DNA of 37,150 bases from Chloroflexota bacterium (GTDB lineage Bacteria; Chloroflexota; Limnocylindria; Limnocylindrales; CSP1-4). Shown one piece after another: positions 1 through 8,477 of the stretch. The notes under the pieces were generated by a model. That model did no database searches. It had not been told where the DNA came from and was given only the letters and a program-made list of their open reading frames with translations. The position numbers and the translations under genes were made by a program. The first letter of the stretch is position 1, and each line of letters opens with the position of its first letter. The stretch is taken from contig JAICUI010000033.1 of the NCBI GenBank assembly GCA_025935925.1, forward strand, positions 1-37,150. Direction: 5' to 3'.

Positions 1-692
1 CGCTGGCGACGGTGCCCGCGATCTACCGGGAGCGCGGCGACGCCGGGGCGGGAATCGACGAGGCGATGGGGTCCCTCGAGGCCCTGCTCGAGCTCTCGGC
101 ACGGCACGAGGCGCAGGGCGAGGGCGACGCCCCCTGGCCGCCGAACTACGCCAAGCAGGAGGGCGAGCCGCCGCGGGTCCAGCCGTCGAAGAAGCGACGC
201 TCCGACGCGGAGTACGCGGGGCGCGGCAAGGACGGGGGGCCGCCGCCGGAGGTCGCGGCGGCGCGCGCGGCGGCCGTCGCCGCGGGTGACCGGAACGCCG
301 GGCTGCCGACCGAGTGGCAGGGCTCGGTCCCGTCGCCGACCGGCCGTCGTCGGTCCTCAGTTCCCGTCGTCGAGATCGGGCGCGCGCCGACGAAGCGCGA
401 GGTCTACGCCGGCCTCGAACGCTGGAAGGCGCGCCACCCGGAGGCGGCCGCGCACCTCGAGCCCGCGGACATCCTGGAGACCGCGATGCGCGGCCGCGCC
501 TACGCCTGGTACCGGCTGCGGGTCCGGCTGACGAACGTGCCCGAGGCGCTGCGGCCCCCGCAGGAGGAGCTCGACCCGGATGCGGCGCCGGACGACTGGG
601 GGAGCCTGTCCGACGACGAGCGCGAGGCGTGGCTCGCGGGCCGGAGGCCGACGCGCAAGAAGGCCGCCGAGGAGACGGAGCCCGCCTCGTGA
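1..692 (+). CDS. NHEJ polymerase (LigD polymerase-domain type), C-terminal part
   Basis: The frame is open to the left edge, so the gene begins outside the window. The visible start of the protein (VPAIYRERGDAGAGIDEA, then DAPWPPNYAKQ and GEPPRVQPSKKR) matches the end of the archaeo-eukaryotic-primase-like polymerase domain of bacterial non-homologous end joining, the PolDom of LigD/PolD. The catalytic aspartates lie upstream and are not visible. After the domain comes a tail of about 160 residues: a low-complexity Arg/Ala/Pro stretch, then a helical part (KREVYAGLERWKARHPEAAA, later AMRGRAYAWYRLRVRL). I recall similar tails on actinobacterial stand-alone NHEJ polymerases. A separate LigC-type ligase at 13369-14460 would supply the sealing step. 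The stop codon overlaps the next start as GTGA, so this gene and the acyl-CoA synthetase are probably cotranscribed. Ku is not in the window. Confidence 0.8.
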   Translation, partial: LATVPAIYRERGDAGAGIDEAMGSLEALLELSARHEAQGEGDAPWPPNYAKQEGEPPRVQPSKKRRSDAEYAGRGKDGGPPPEVAAARAAAVAAGDRNAGLPTEWQGSVPSPTGRRRSSVPVVEIGRAPTKREVYAGLERWKARHPEAAAHLEPADILETAMRGRAYAWYRLRVRLTNVPEALRPPQEELDPDAAPDDWGSLSDDEREAWLAGRRPTRKKAAEETEPAS

Positions 693-2725
693 CGGACGTC
701 GCGTCGGGGCCCGCGCCCGTCTTCGCCCGTGCGGATGCCGACGCCCCGTGGCGCCCGGACGCGGCGTCGCTCGCCGACCACCGCGCGATGAGGCTCCTGG
801 GCCGGACCGGCGAGCCGTCGCTCGAGGCGCTCCAGGCGCGCGCGGTCTCGGACCCGGGCTGGTTCTGGGGCGAGGCCGTCGGGGATCTCGAGCTCGCGTG
901 GCAGCGGCCGTGGTCGTCCGTGCTCGACCTTGCCGGCGGCGTCGAGCTGCCTCGCTGGTGGGTCGGCGGGGCGTTCGATCACGCGGCCGCGGTGCTCGAG
1001 CGCTGGTCCGCGCCTGCGTTGCGCGACGCGCAGGCGCTCGCGTGGGAGGGCGACGACGGCGCGGTCCGGTCGCTCACCGGCGCCGAGCTCGTCACCGAGG
1101 TCGAGGCCGCCGCCGACCGGTTCGCGGCCCACGGGATCGGCGAGGGGACGCGCGTCGGGGTGTTCCTCCCCATGCTCGTCGAGACGGTGATCACGGTCCT
1201 CGCGCTGGGGCGGCTGCGAGCGGTGTTCACGCCGCTGTTCAGCGGCTACGCGGCGCCGGCCGTCGCGTCGCGGCTCCGCGCCTTCGAGGCCACGCACCTG
1301 GTCACCGCGGACGGATTCTGGCGGCGCGGCGGCGTCATCGACATGGCGTCGGTCGCCCGGGATGCGGTCGCCGAGGCGCCGTCGGTGCGGCGCGTGCTCG
1401 TGGTCGAGCGGCTGGGCGGGGGCGCCGCCGCGGCGGCCGGGCTCGGCGACCCGGCGCGGCTCGCTGCCTGGAGCTCGGGGCCGTCGGCGGAGCAACGAGC
1501 GTCCCTCCCGCCGGTCGACCGGCCTCGCGGGCTCGTCGACCCCGAGACGCCGTACATGGTCATCTACACGTCGGGCACGACGGGAGCGCCCAAGGGCACG
1601 GTCCACGTCCACGGCGGGTTCCCGGTCAAGGCCGCGCAGGACCTCGCGCACACGTTCGACCTGCGGCAGGGCGACGCGCTGTGCTGGATCACGGACCTCG
1701 GCTGGATGATGGGCCCGTGGGCGATCAGCGGCGCGCTGCTGCTCGGCGCGCGGCTCGTGCTGTTCGAGGGCGCGCCCGACTTCCCCGACGCCGGCCGCGT
1801 GTGGCGGCTCGTCGAGCGGCATCGGATCACGCATCTCGGCATCAGCCCGACGCTCATTCGTGCGCTGCTCGTCCACGGCGACGAGCCGGTGCTCGCCACG
1901 GACCGTTCGTCGCTGCGCGTCCTCGGGTCGACCGGCGAGCCCTGGAACCCCGACCCGTGGTGGTGGCTGTTCCATGTCGCGGGCGGCGGCCGCGTGCCGA
2001 TCGTGAACTACACCGGCGGCACGGAGGTGAGCGGCGGGATCCTCGGCGCGTCCGGGCTGCGTCCCATCCGGCCGACGTCGTTCAACGGCCCGTGCCTCGG
2101 GATGGCCGCGGACGTGCTCGCGCCCGACGGGTCGACGGTGATCGACGAGGTGGGCGAGCTCGCGATCCGCCAGCCGTGGCCGGGCATGACGCGCGGCTTC
2201 TGGGGCGGCACGCCGGCGGACCGGGAGCGGTACCTCGACACGTACTGGCGGCGGATCCCGGGGACGTGGATCCACGGCGACTGGGCCGTCCGCGACCGCG
2301 AGGGCTTCTGGTACCTGCACGGCCGGTCCGACGACACGCTCAAGGTGGCGGGCAAGCGGGTCGGGCCGGCCGAGCTCGAAACGGTCGCGGTGGCGCATCC
2401 CGCGGTCATCGAGGCCGCCGCGATCGGCGTCCCGGACGACATCAAGGGCGAGGTGCCGGTGGTCCTCGTCGTATGCCGCAAGGACGTCGCCGTCGAGCCC
2501 GAGGTGCTGGCCCGCGAAGTGACGGCGGCGATCGTCGCGGACATGGGCAAGCCGACGAAGCCGGCCGCCGTCGTCCGCGTCCCGGACCTCCCGAGGACGC
2601 GCAGCGGCAAGATCATGCGTCGCGTGGCGAGGGCCGCGTGGCTGGGGCTGGACCCGGGCGATCTCTCGGCGCTCGAGAACCCGGCCGCGGTGGCGGCGAT
2701 CGGCGAGGCCGGCCGGTCGCGCTAG
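689..2725 (+). CDS. AMP-forming acyl-CoA synthetase (acetyl/acetoacetyl-CoA synthetase-like)
   Basis: This 678-residue ANL-superfamily enzyme activates a carboxylic acid with ATP to the acyl-adenylate and then the acyl-CoA. The GTG start overlaps the upstream stop by four bases and has GGAG eight bases before it. The N-terminal segment (WWVGGAFDHAAAVLERW) is the acetyl-CoA-synthetase-type entry domain. The P-loop motif YTSGTTGAPKG lies at about residues 293-303, the hinge-region GKRVGPAELE follows, and TRSGKIMRR carries the catalytic, usually acetylatable, Lys at about 641. The substrate cannot be read from sequence. Because the gene converges on a leucine-degradation operon, acetoacetate, isovalerate or another short or branched acid is plausible. 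The family is clear; the substrate is inference. Confidence 0.85.
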   Translation: MTDVASGPAPVFARADADAPWRPDAASLADHRAMRLLGRTGEPSLEALQARAVSDPGWFWGEAVGDLELAWQRPWSSVLDLAGGVELPRWWVGGAFDHAAAVLERWSAPALRDAQALAWEGDDGAVRSLTGAELVTEVEAAADRFAAHGIGEGTRVGVFLPMLVETVITVLALGRLRAVFTPLFSGYAAPAVASRLRAFEATHLVTADGFWRRGGVIDMASVARDAVAEAPSVRRVLVVERLGGGAAAAAGLGDPARLAAWSSGPSAEQRASLPPVDRPRGLVDPETPYMVIYTSGTTGAPKGTVHVHGGFPVKAAQDLAHTFDLRQGDALCWITDLGWMMGPWAISGALLLGARLVLFEGAPDFPDAGRVWRLVERHRITHLGISPTLIRALLVHGDEPVLATDRSSLRVLGSTGEPWNPDPWWWLFHVAGGGRVPIVNYTGGTEVSGGILGASGLRPIRPTSFNGPCLGMAADVLAPDGSTVIDEVGELAIRQPWPGMTRGFWGGTPADRERYLDTYWRRIPGTWIHGDWAVRDREGFWYLHGRSDDTLKVAGKRVGPAELETVAVAHPAVIEAAAIGVPDDIKGEVPVVLVVCRKDVAVEPEVLAREVTAAIVADMGKPTKPAAVVRVPDLPRTRSGKIMRRVARAAWLGLDPGDLSALENPAAVAAIGEAGRSR

Positions 2726-2754
2726 GTCGCGTCAGGTCCCGCCGTCCGGCGTCG

Positions 2755-3207
2755 CTACTGGATGCAGAGCTCGTTCCCCTCGGGGTCGGCAAGCCGGTTG
2801 AACACGGCCTTCGGCGGGTCCCGCCGCTCCTCGAGCAGCGTCGCGCCCAGCGCGACGACGCGCTTCGTCTCCTCGTCGATCCGGTCGTGGCCGACGTTGA
2901 GGTCGAGGTGCAGGCGGTTGTCGTCGACCTTGTCCGTCGGGGCGAGCTCGAACAGGATCCGGCTCCCCATCGCGCCCGAGCGGCCATCGACGTCGTCGGG
3001 ATGGCGGATGGCGATCGCCTCCGACCAGTACCGCTTGCCGTCGATGACGACCGTGTCGGCCTCCGTGGCGAAGCCTGCGGCCATGACGCGCTCGATGAGC
3101 GCCTCGTTGTCCTCGAGGACGTAACCGAGTGCGCCCGCCCAGAACCGGGCGAGCCGGTGCGGGTCCGCCGCGAAGAACACGAGCTGGGTATCGATGGCGC
3201 CGGTCAC
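2755..3207 (-). CDS. VOC/glyoxalase-like protein closing the liu operon
   Basis: A 150-residue vicinal-oxygen-chelate protein of the Glyoxalase_6 type. It shows FFAADPHRLARFWAGALGY at the N-terminus, a central LHLDLNVG and the closing LADPEGNELCIQ, giving the usual paired beta-alpha-beta-beta-beta modules and a potential metal ligand in each half. The GTG at 3207 is preferred: its bases overlap the HMG-CoA lyase stop as GTGA and it has GGAGGG about eight bases upstream. An ATG 15 bases earlier lacks such a site. As the last gene of the leucine-catabolic operon it is likely cotranscribed, but VOC proteins have varied functions (lyase, epimerase, dioxygenase, resistance) and I cannot assign one. 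Confidence 0.8.
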   Translation of the reverse strand: MTGAIDTQLVFFAADPHRLARFWAGALGYVLEDNEALIERVMAAGFATEADTVVIDGKRYWSEAIAIRHPDDVDGRSGAMGSRILFELAPTDKVDDNRLHLDLNVGHDRIDEETKRVVALGATLLEERRDPPKAVFNRLADPEGNELCIQ

Positions 3208-4109
3208 GGCTGGACCCTCCATGGACCGGCCTGGCCCACCTTGGAGGCGAGCGGCCGGCCGAGCAGCGACGCGATCAGGCGGGCCGCCTCGAGCAGGCGG
3301 TCGAGGTCGACGCCCGTGTCGAAGCCCTCCTCGTCGAGCAGGTAGGCGAGGTCCTCCGTCGCGAGGTTGCCCGCGGCGCCCGGGGCGTACGGGCAGCCGC
3401 CGGTGGCGCCCGTCGAGGCGTCGAACGTCCGGATGCCGTCCTCGAGCGCGGCGACGACGTTCGCCAGCGCGGTGCCGCGGGTGTCGTGGAAGTGGTGGGC
3501 GATCGTGTCGACAGGAATGCCGGCCGCGAGCGCGCGACGGGTGACCCCGCGAACGCCGCGGGGAGTCGCGACGCCGATCGTGTCGCCGAAGCAGACCTCG
3601 TCGGCGCCGAGCTCGAGGAGACGGGTCGCGATCTCGACGGGCCGCGACGGGTCCACGCGGCCGCTGTACGGGCAGCCGAAGGCGGTCGACACGTAGGCGC
3701 GCCGCCACCAGCCGCGCTGGCCGGCCTCCGAGAGCAGCGGCGCGAACCGGTCGAGCGACTCGGCGACCGTCATCCCGATGTTCCGCTCCGTGAACGCGTC
3801 GGTCGCGGCGGTGAACACGGCGATCGCGTCGGCGCCGGCCGCGGCGGCCCGGTCGAGGCCGGCCCGGTTCGCGACGAGGACCGGGTACCGGACGCCGGCC
3901 GGGCGAGGCAGCGAGGGGAGGAGCTCGTCGGCGTCGGCGAGCTGCGGGATCCGGTCGGGGCGGACGAAGCTCGTCGCCTCGATCTCCAGGAGGCCCGCGC
4001 CGAGGAGCGCCTCGACGAACCGGCGCTTGTCGGCGGTCGAGATCGGGGGCGCCTCGTTCTGGAGGCCGTCGCGCGGCCCGACTTCGTAGATCCGCACCCG
4101 CTCGGTCAC
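3204..4109 (-). CDS. liuE: Hydroxymethylglutaryl-CoA lyase
   Basis: This 301-residue TIM-barrel enzyme of the HMGL-like family cleaves HMG-CoA into acetoacetate and acetyl-CoA, the last step of leucine breakdown. Diagnostic motifs are YEVGPRDGLQNE near residues 8-19 (catalytic Arg13 and metal-binding Asp14), HHFHDTRGTALAN with metal-binding His residues near 206-208, and GGCPYAPGAAGN carrying the active-site Cys at about 239. Length is normal for bacterial HMG-CoA lyases. The GTG start at 4109 overlaps the stop of the biotin carboxylase gene by four bases, which indicates coupled translation. Homocitrate synthase relatives lack the GGCPYAP loop, so the assignment is secure. Confidence 0.93.
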   Translation of the reverse strand: MTERVRIYEVGPRDGLQNEAPPISTADKRRFVEALLGAGLLEIEATSFVRPDRIPQLADADELLPSLPRPAGVRYPVLVANRAGLDRAAAAGADAIAVFTAATDAFTERNIGMTVAESLDRFAPLLSEAGQRGWWRRAYVSTAFGCPYSGRVDPSRPVEIATRLLELGADEVCFGDTIGVATPRGVRGVTRRALAAGIPVDTIAHHFHDTRGTALANVVAALEDGIRTFDASTGATGGCPYAPGAAGNLATEDLAYLLDEEGFDTGVDLDRLLEAARLIASLLGRPLASKVGQAGPWRVQP

Positions 4110-6022
4110 GAGGCGGCTCCCAGTCGAGCGACGACGCGGCCACGCTCCACCTGCTCGCCCTTCCGCACGCCGACCTCCTCCACGCGACCGTCCCGCGGCG
4201 CGCTCACGACATGCTCCATCTTCATCGCCTCGAGCGTGACGACGCGGTCGCCCGCCTTGAGGTCGTCGCCCGGGCGGACGTGGACGCCGACCACGCGGCC
4301 GGGCATCGGCGCCTCGAGCGTGGCGTCGCCCCCGCCTGCTCCGCCGCTCGCCGCGCGCGCCTGGCCGGCGGCAAGATCGGGCGGTGGCTCGAGCCGCACG
4401 GCGACGCTCCGTCCGTCGACGCTGACGTAGACCCTGCCGCCATCGGGACCCGCGACGTCCGCGCCCGGCTGCTGGTCCGGGCTTCGCGTCGGAATCACGA
4501 CGACGCGGCGCTCCGACCCCGCGCCCGTGTCGGCGACCAGCCGGTAGCGATGCCCCGGCGCGTTGAGGCGGAAGCCGCCGCCGAAGGCACCGGACGGACC
4601 GGTCCCGGCGAGACGTCGCGCGGCCGCGGTCCATTGCCGGTCCATGAGCGACCCCGGTTCGCTGGCGGCCGCGACGACGTCCGGATCGGCGTCGATCGAC
4701 GTCGTTCGTGCCCGGGCTTCGACCACGACCGGCGTCCGCACCAGGCGCCGAAGGAACGCGAGGTTCGTCGGCAGCCCGAGCAGCTCCGTGTGATCGAGGA
4801 GCAGGCCGAGGCGCTCGAGCGCCCCGGCGCGGTCCGGCGCCCGGGCGATCAGCTTCGCGAGCAGCGGATCGAAGCGGCCGGTGACGATGTCGCCGGTCTC
4901 GATGCCCGCGTCGACCCGCCCGGCCGCCTCGGCGATCGGTCCGAACGCGACGATGTCCGCCGGGACACGGAACAGCGCGACCGGCCCCGTCGACGGGAGG
5001 AAGCCGTTCGCCGGATCCTCGGCGTTCAGCCTCGCCTCGATCGCGTGGACGCCGGTCGCGAAAGCACGCTCGATGGACGCCTGCCCGATGCCGAGCTCCG
5101 CCAGCGTCGCACCGGCCGCGATCCCGAGCTGGTCGGCGACCAGGTCTCGCCCGAGCACGAGCTCCGTGACCGGGTGCTCGACCTGGAGCCGCGCGTTGAG
5201 CTCGAGGAAGATCCAGCGCCCGTCGCCGCCGACGAGGAACTCGCACGTCCCGGCGCTCTCGTACCCGACCTCCGTCGCGAGCCGCACGGCCGCGTCCCAC
5301 AGCGCGCGGCGGGTCGCGTCATCCAGGTTCGGCGCCGGCGCCTCCTCGATGACCTTCTGGTGGCGCCGCTGGAGCGAGCAGTCGCGATCACCGAGGTGGA
5401 CCACGTTGCCGTGCCGGTCGCCCAGGACCTGGACCTCGACATGGCGGGCATCCGCGACGTAGCGCTCGAGGAGCAGCCGGTCGTCGGCGAACGCCCGGGC
5501 GGCCTCGCGGCGGGCCGACGCGAGCGCGGCAGGAAGCTCGGCCGCCGCCGGGACGACCCGGATCCCCTTGCCGCCACCGCCCGCGACGGGCTTCACGAGG
5601 ACCGGGTAGCCGATCCGGTCCGCCGCGGCGGTCAACGACCCGTCCGACTGGTCGGCGGGCTCCTCGCCGTCGGCCACCGGAACGCCGACGCGGCGGGCGA
5701 TCGTTCGCGCCTCGGCCTTGTCGCCGAGCGCCCGGATCGCGTCCGGCCCGGGCCCGACCCAGGCCAGGCCCGCGGCCAGCACGGCGCTGGCGAGCGAAGC
5801 ATCCTCCGCGAGGAACCCGTAGCCCGGATGGACCGCGTCGGCGCCGGCGGCGACGGCCGCCCGCACCACGGCGCCCGCGTCGAGCAGGTCGACGGCGGCG
5901 GGCCCGTCCAGCTGCGGGATGACGGGACGGATGTTGAGCCGCGCCGCGGTCGTCGCGATCCGCCGCGCGATCTCGCCCCGGTTGGCGATGAACAGCGTCC
6001 CGATCCGCCCGTCGTCGGTCAC
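4106..6022 (-). CDS. liuD: Biotin-carrying alpha subunit of methylcrotonyl-CoA carboxylase
   Basis: This 638-residue protein has biotin carboxylase, linker and biotinyl-carrier domains. It begins with FIANRGEIARRI, has the ATP-grasp glycine loop GGGGKGI at about 148-154, the substrate motif ELNARLQVEHPVTE, and the biotinylation motif EAMKMEH with Lys601 in a C-terminal lipoyl-like domain. It forms carboxybiotin from bicarbonate and ATP for the carboxyltransferase encoded two genes upstream. Gene order identifies it as the methylcrotonyl-CoA enzyme rather than acetyl- or propionyl-CoA carboxylase. The first Rossmann-like domain is odd: between the NIRP motif (residue 30) and HPGYG (residue 65) it is about 19 residues shorter than E. 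coli AccC and lacks the usual HxxxADE segment. Both ends overlap neighbours as GTGA. Confidence 0.9.
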   Translation of the reverse strand: MTDDGRIGTLFIANRGEIARRIATTAARLNIRPVIPQLDGPAAVDLLDAGAVVRAAVAAGADAVHPGYGFLAEDASLASAVLAAGLAWVGPGPDAIRALGDKAEARTIARRVGVPVADGEEPADQSDGSLTAAADRIGYPVLVKPVAGGGGKGIRVVPAAAELPAALASARREAARAFADDRLLLERYVADARHVEVQVLGDRHGNVVHLGDRDCSLQRRHQKVIEEAPAPNLDDATRRALWDAAVRLATEVGYESAGTCEFLVGGDGRWIFLELNARLQVEHPVTELVLGRDLVADQLGIAAGATLAELGIGQASIERAFATGVHAIEARLNAEDPANGFLPSTGPVALFRVPADIVAFGPIAEAAGRVDAGIETGDIVTGRFDPLLAKLIARAPDRAGALERLGLLLDHTELLGLPTNLAFLRRLVRTPVVVEARARTTSIDADPDVVAAASEPGSLMDRQWTAAARRLAGTGPSGAFGGGFRLNAPGHRYRLVADTGAGSERRVVVIPTRSPDQQPGADVAGPDGGRVYVSVDGRSVAVRLEPPPDLAAGQARAASGGAGGGDATLEAPMPGRVVGVHVRPGDDLKAGDRVVTLEAMKMEHVVSAPRDGRVEEVGVRKGEQVERGRVVARLGAAS

Positions 6023-6858
6023 GCGTCGTCGCCCAGCGTCCACGACGGCCTGCGCCGCTCGAGGAACGCCGCCAGCCCCTCCGCCGACTCCGGGTCCGCG
6101 CGTCGGTCCGCGAGGCGGCCCGCCATCGCCTCGGGATACGCGTCGACCGGCCCGGCCTCGCCCATCGCGAGCTCCCGCGCCAGCGCCTTCGCGGCACGCA
6201 CGGCTCTCGGCGCACCGGCGAGGACCCCGTCGATGGCCTCGGCCACGGCCCCGTCGAGCGCGTCGGGCCCATCGACCACGCGGTGCACGAGGCCAAGCCG
6301 CTGCGCCTCGCGGGCGTCGATCCGGGTGCCCATCGTGAACCACGCCCGCGCCGCGCCCTCGCCGATCCGGCGCACGACGTACGGCGCGATCGTCGCGGCC
6401 GCGAGCCCGAGGCGCACCTCGGGAAAGCCGGTCACGGCCGACCCCTCCGCGATCACGATGTCCGCGACGCACAGCAGCCCCGCGCCGCCGCCGAGCGCCG
6501 CGCCCTGGACCCGCGCGATGACGGGCGCCGGGCAGGCGTCGATCGCCAGGAACAGCCGGCCGAGCTCCGCCGCCTGCGCCTCGTTCTCCTCGCGCGACAT
6601 CGTCGTCGCGGCGCGCATCCAGTTGATGTCGGCGCCCGCGCAGAACGCCTTGCCCTCGCCCGCCAGCACGACGGCCCGCAGCGATTCCGCGGGCTCCGTG
6701 GCGAACGCCGCGAACGCCGCGGCCAAGCCGTCGATGATGTCGGTCGAAAGGGCGTTCCGCTGCGCCGGCCGGTGGAGCGTCGCCCGCGCAACCACGCCAC
6801 CGGGCCCGGACCGCTCGACGCCAACCGCCTCGCCCGGGACCGCCTCGCCCCCGCCCAT
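6019..6858 (-). CDS. liuC: Methylglutaconyl-CoA hydratase (enoyl-CoA hydratase family)
   Basis: A 279-residue crotonase-fold protein. It has the first oxyanion-hole motif AFCAGADINWMR near 71-82, the second around GAALGGGAGLLC near 119-130, and FPEVRLGLAAA after that. In leucine catabolism this member hydrates 3-methylglutaconyl-CoA to HMG-CoA. The substrate is inferred from its position between the two methylcrotonyl-CoA carboxylase subunits, the liuABCDE order known from Pseudomonas. The ATG at 6858 shares one base with the TGA of the carboxyltransferase gene, and its own TGA overlaps the GTG of the next gene. A generic enoyl-CoA hydratase role is the alternative. Confidence 0.88.
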   Translation of the reverse strand: MGGGEAVPGEAVGVERSGPGGVVARATLHRPAQRNALSTDIIDGLAAAFAAFATEPAESLRAVVLAGEGKAFCAGADINWMRAATTMSREENEAQAAELGRLFLAIDACPAPVIARVQGAALGGGAGLLCVADIVIAEGSAVTGFPEVRLGLAAATIAPYVVRRIGEGAARAWFTMGTRIDAREAQRLGLVHRVVDGPDALDGAVAEAIDGVLAGAPRAVRAAKALARELAMGEAGPVDAYPEAMAGRLADRRADPESAEGLAAFLERRRPSWTLGDDA

Positions 6859-8474
6859 CACATCCGGAACACGCCGAAGCGCGTCTCGGGAATCGGCGCG
6901 TGGACGGCGGCCTCGATCCCCATCGACAGCACCCGGCGCGTGTCGAGCGGGTCGATGATCCCGTCGTCCCACAGGCGGGCGGTCGCGTAGTACGGGTTGC
7001 CCTCGGCCTCGTAGCGCTCGAGGATCGGCGCCTCGAACGCGTCGCGCTCGCCATCGGAAGCGAAGCTGCCACGTACCGTCGACAGGACCCGCGCCGCCTG
7101 GGGTCCGCCCATCACGGAGATCCGGGCGTTGGGCCACGACCACAGGAAGCGCGGCGAGTACGCCCGGCCTCCCATCGCGTAGTTGCCGGCGCCGAACGAC
7201 CCGCCGATGAGCACCGTCAGCTTCGGCACCTCGGCCGACGCGACGGCGGTCACGAGCTTCGCCCCGTCTTTCGCGATCCCGCCCGCCTCCGCGTCCCGGC
7301 CGACCATGAAGCCCGTGATGTTCTGGAGGAACACGAGCGGGATCCGCCGCTGCGCCGCGAGCTCGATGAAGTGCGCGCCCTTGAGCGCCGACGTCGAGAA
7401 CAGGATGCCGTCGTTGGCGAGGATCGCGACCGGCCAGCCGTCGACATGGGCGAACCCGCACACGAGCGTCTCGCCGTAGTCCGGCTTGAACTCGTGGAGC
7501 TCGCTCCCGTCCACCAGGCGCGCGATCACCTCGCGGACGTCGATCGTCCGGCGTGGGTCGGCCGACACCGCCGCGTACAGGGACGCCCCGCCATCGCCAC
7601 CGTCGGCGGGCACCGCCGGCGAGACGGGCTCGCGGCGGTCCCACGGCGGCGCCGGCGGCCTGCGCTCGAGGTGCCGGACGATCGACCGTGCGAGCGCCAG
7701 CGCGTGCTCGTCGTCGACCGCCTCGTGGTCCGCGACGCCCGAGACCCGCGTGTGGACCTGCGACCCGCCGAGGTCCTCCGCGCTGACGACCTCCCCGGTC
7801 GCCGCCTGAACGAGCGGCGGCCCGCCGAGGAAGATCGTGCCGGTTCCCCGCACGATGACCGATTCGTCGCTCATCGCCGGGATGTACGCCCCGCCCGCGG
7901 TGCAGCTGCCCATCACGAGCGCGACCTGCGGGATCCCGAGCGCGGACATTCGCGCCTGGTTGTAGAAGATCCGGCCGAAGTGGTCGCGATCGGGGAAGAC
8001 GTCGGCCTGGAGCGGCAGGTAGGCGCCACCGGAGTCGACGAGGTACACGCACGGCAGCCGGTTCTCGAGCGCGATCTCCTGCGCCCGCAGGTGCTTCTTG
8101 ACGGTCTCGGGGAAGTACGTGCCGCCCTTCACCGTCGCGTCGTTGGCGACGATGACGCACAGCGTGCCCTCGACGGGGCCGATGCCGGTCACGATCCCGG
8201 CGCCGGGCGCGTCGCCGTCGTGCATCCCGTCGGCCGCGAGCGGCGACAGCTCGAGGAACGCGGCACCCGGGTCCAGGAGGCGGTCGACGCGCTCGCGGAC
8301 GGGGAGCTTGCCGCGGTCGCGGTGGCGGGCGATGGCTTCGTCGTCACCCGCGGCGCCCCGCTCGGCCAGCGTGCAGGTGCGCGACCGCAGCTCGTCGACG
8401 AGCCCGCGCATCGCCGTCTCGTTCGCCCGGGCCTCGTCCGACGCGGGGTCGAGGCGGGAGCGGAGCACCCCCAT
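6858..8474 (-). CDS. liuB: Methylcrotonyl-CoA carboxylase beta (carboxyltransferase) subunit
   Basis: This 538-residue carboxyltransferase contains two crotonase-like halves. The N-half carries [20 protein letters not shown] and [17 protein letters not shown]; the C-half carries [20 protein letters not shown] and [18 protein letters not shown]. These are characteristic of methylcrotonyl-CoA/geranyl-CoA carboxylases, where the glycine-rich loops form oxyanion holes. It transfers CO2 from carboxybiotin to 3-methylcrotonyl-CoA. It starts three bases after the acyl-CoA dehydrogenase stop and overlaps the hydratase start by one base. No strong Shine-Dalgarno sequence is visible, so reinitiation from the dehydrogenase gene is likely. 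Propionyl-CoA carboxylase beta is a less likely alternative given the motifs and operon. Confidence 0.93.
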   Translation of the reverse strand: MGVLRSRLDPASDEARANETAMRGLVDELRSRTCTLAERGAAGDDEAIARHRDRGKLPVRERVDRLLDPGAAFLELSPLAADGMHDGDAPGAGIVTGIGPVEGTLCVIVANDATVKGGTYFPETVKKHLRAQEIALENRLPCVYLVDSGGAYLPLQADVFPDRDHFGRIFYNQARMSALGIPQVALVMGSCTAGGAYIPAMSDESVIVRGTGTIFLGGPPLVQAATGEVVSAEDLGGSQVHTRVSGVADHEAVDDEHALALARSIVRHLERRPPAPPWDRREPVSPAVPADGGDGGASLYAAVSADPRRTIDVREVIARLVDGSELHEFKPDYGETLVCGFAHVDGWPVAILANDGILFSTSALKGAHFIELAAQRRIPLVFLQNITGFMVGRDAEAGGIAKDGAKLVTAVASAEVPKLTVLIGGSFGAGNYAMGGRAYSPRFLWSWPNARISVMGGPQAARVLSTVRGSFASDGERDAFEAPILERYEAEGNPYYATARLWDDGIIDPLDTRRVLSMGIEAAVHAPIPETRFGVFRM

Positions 8475-8477
8475 CCG

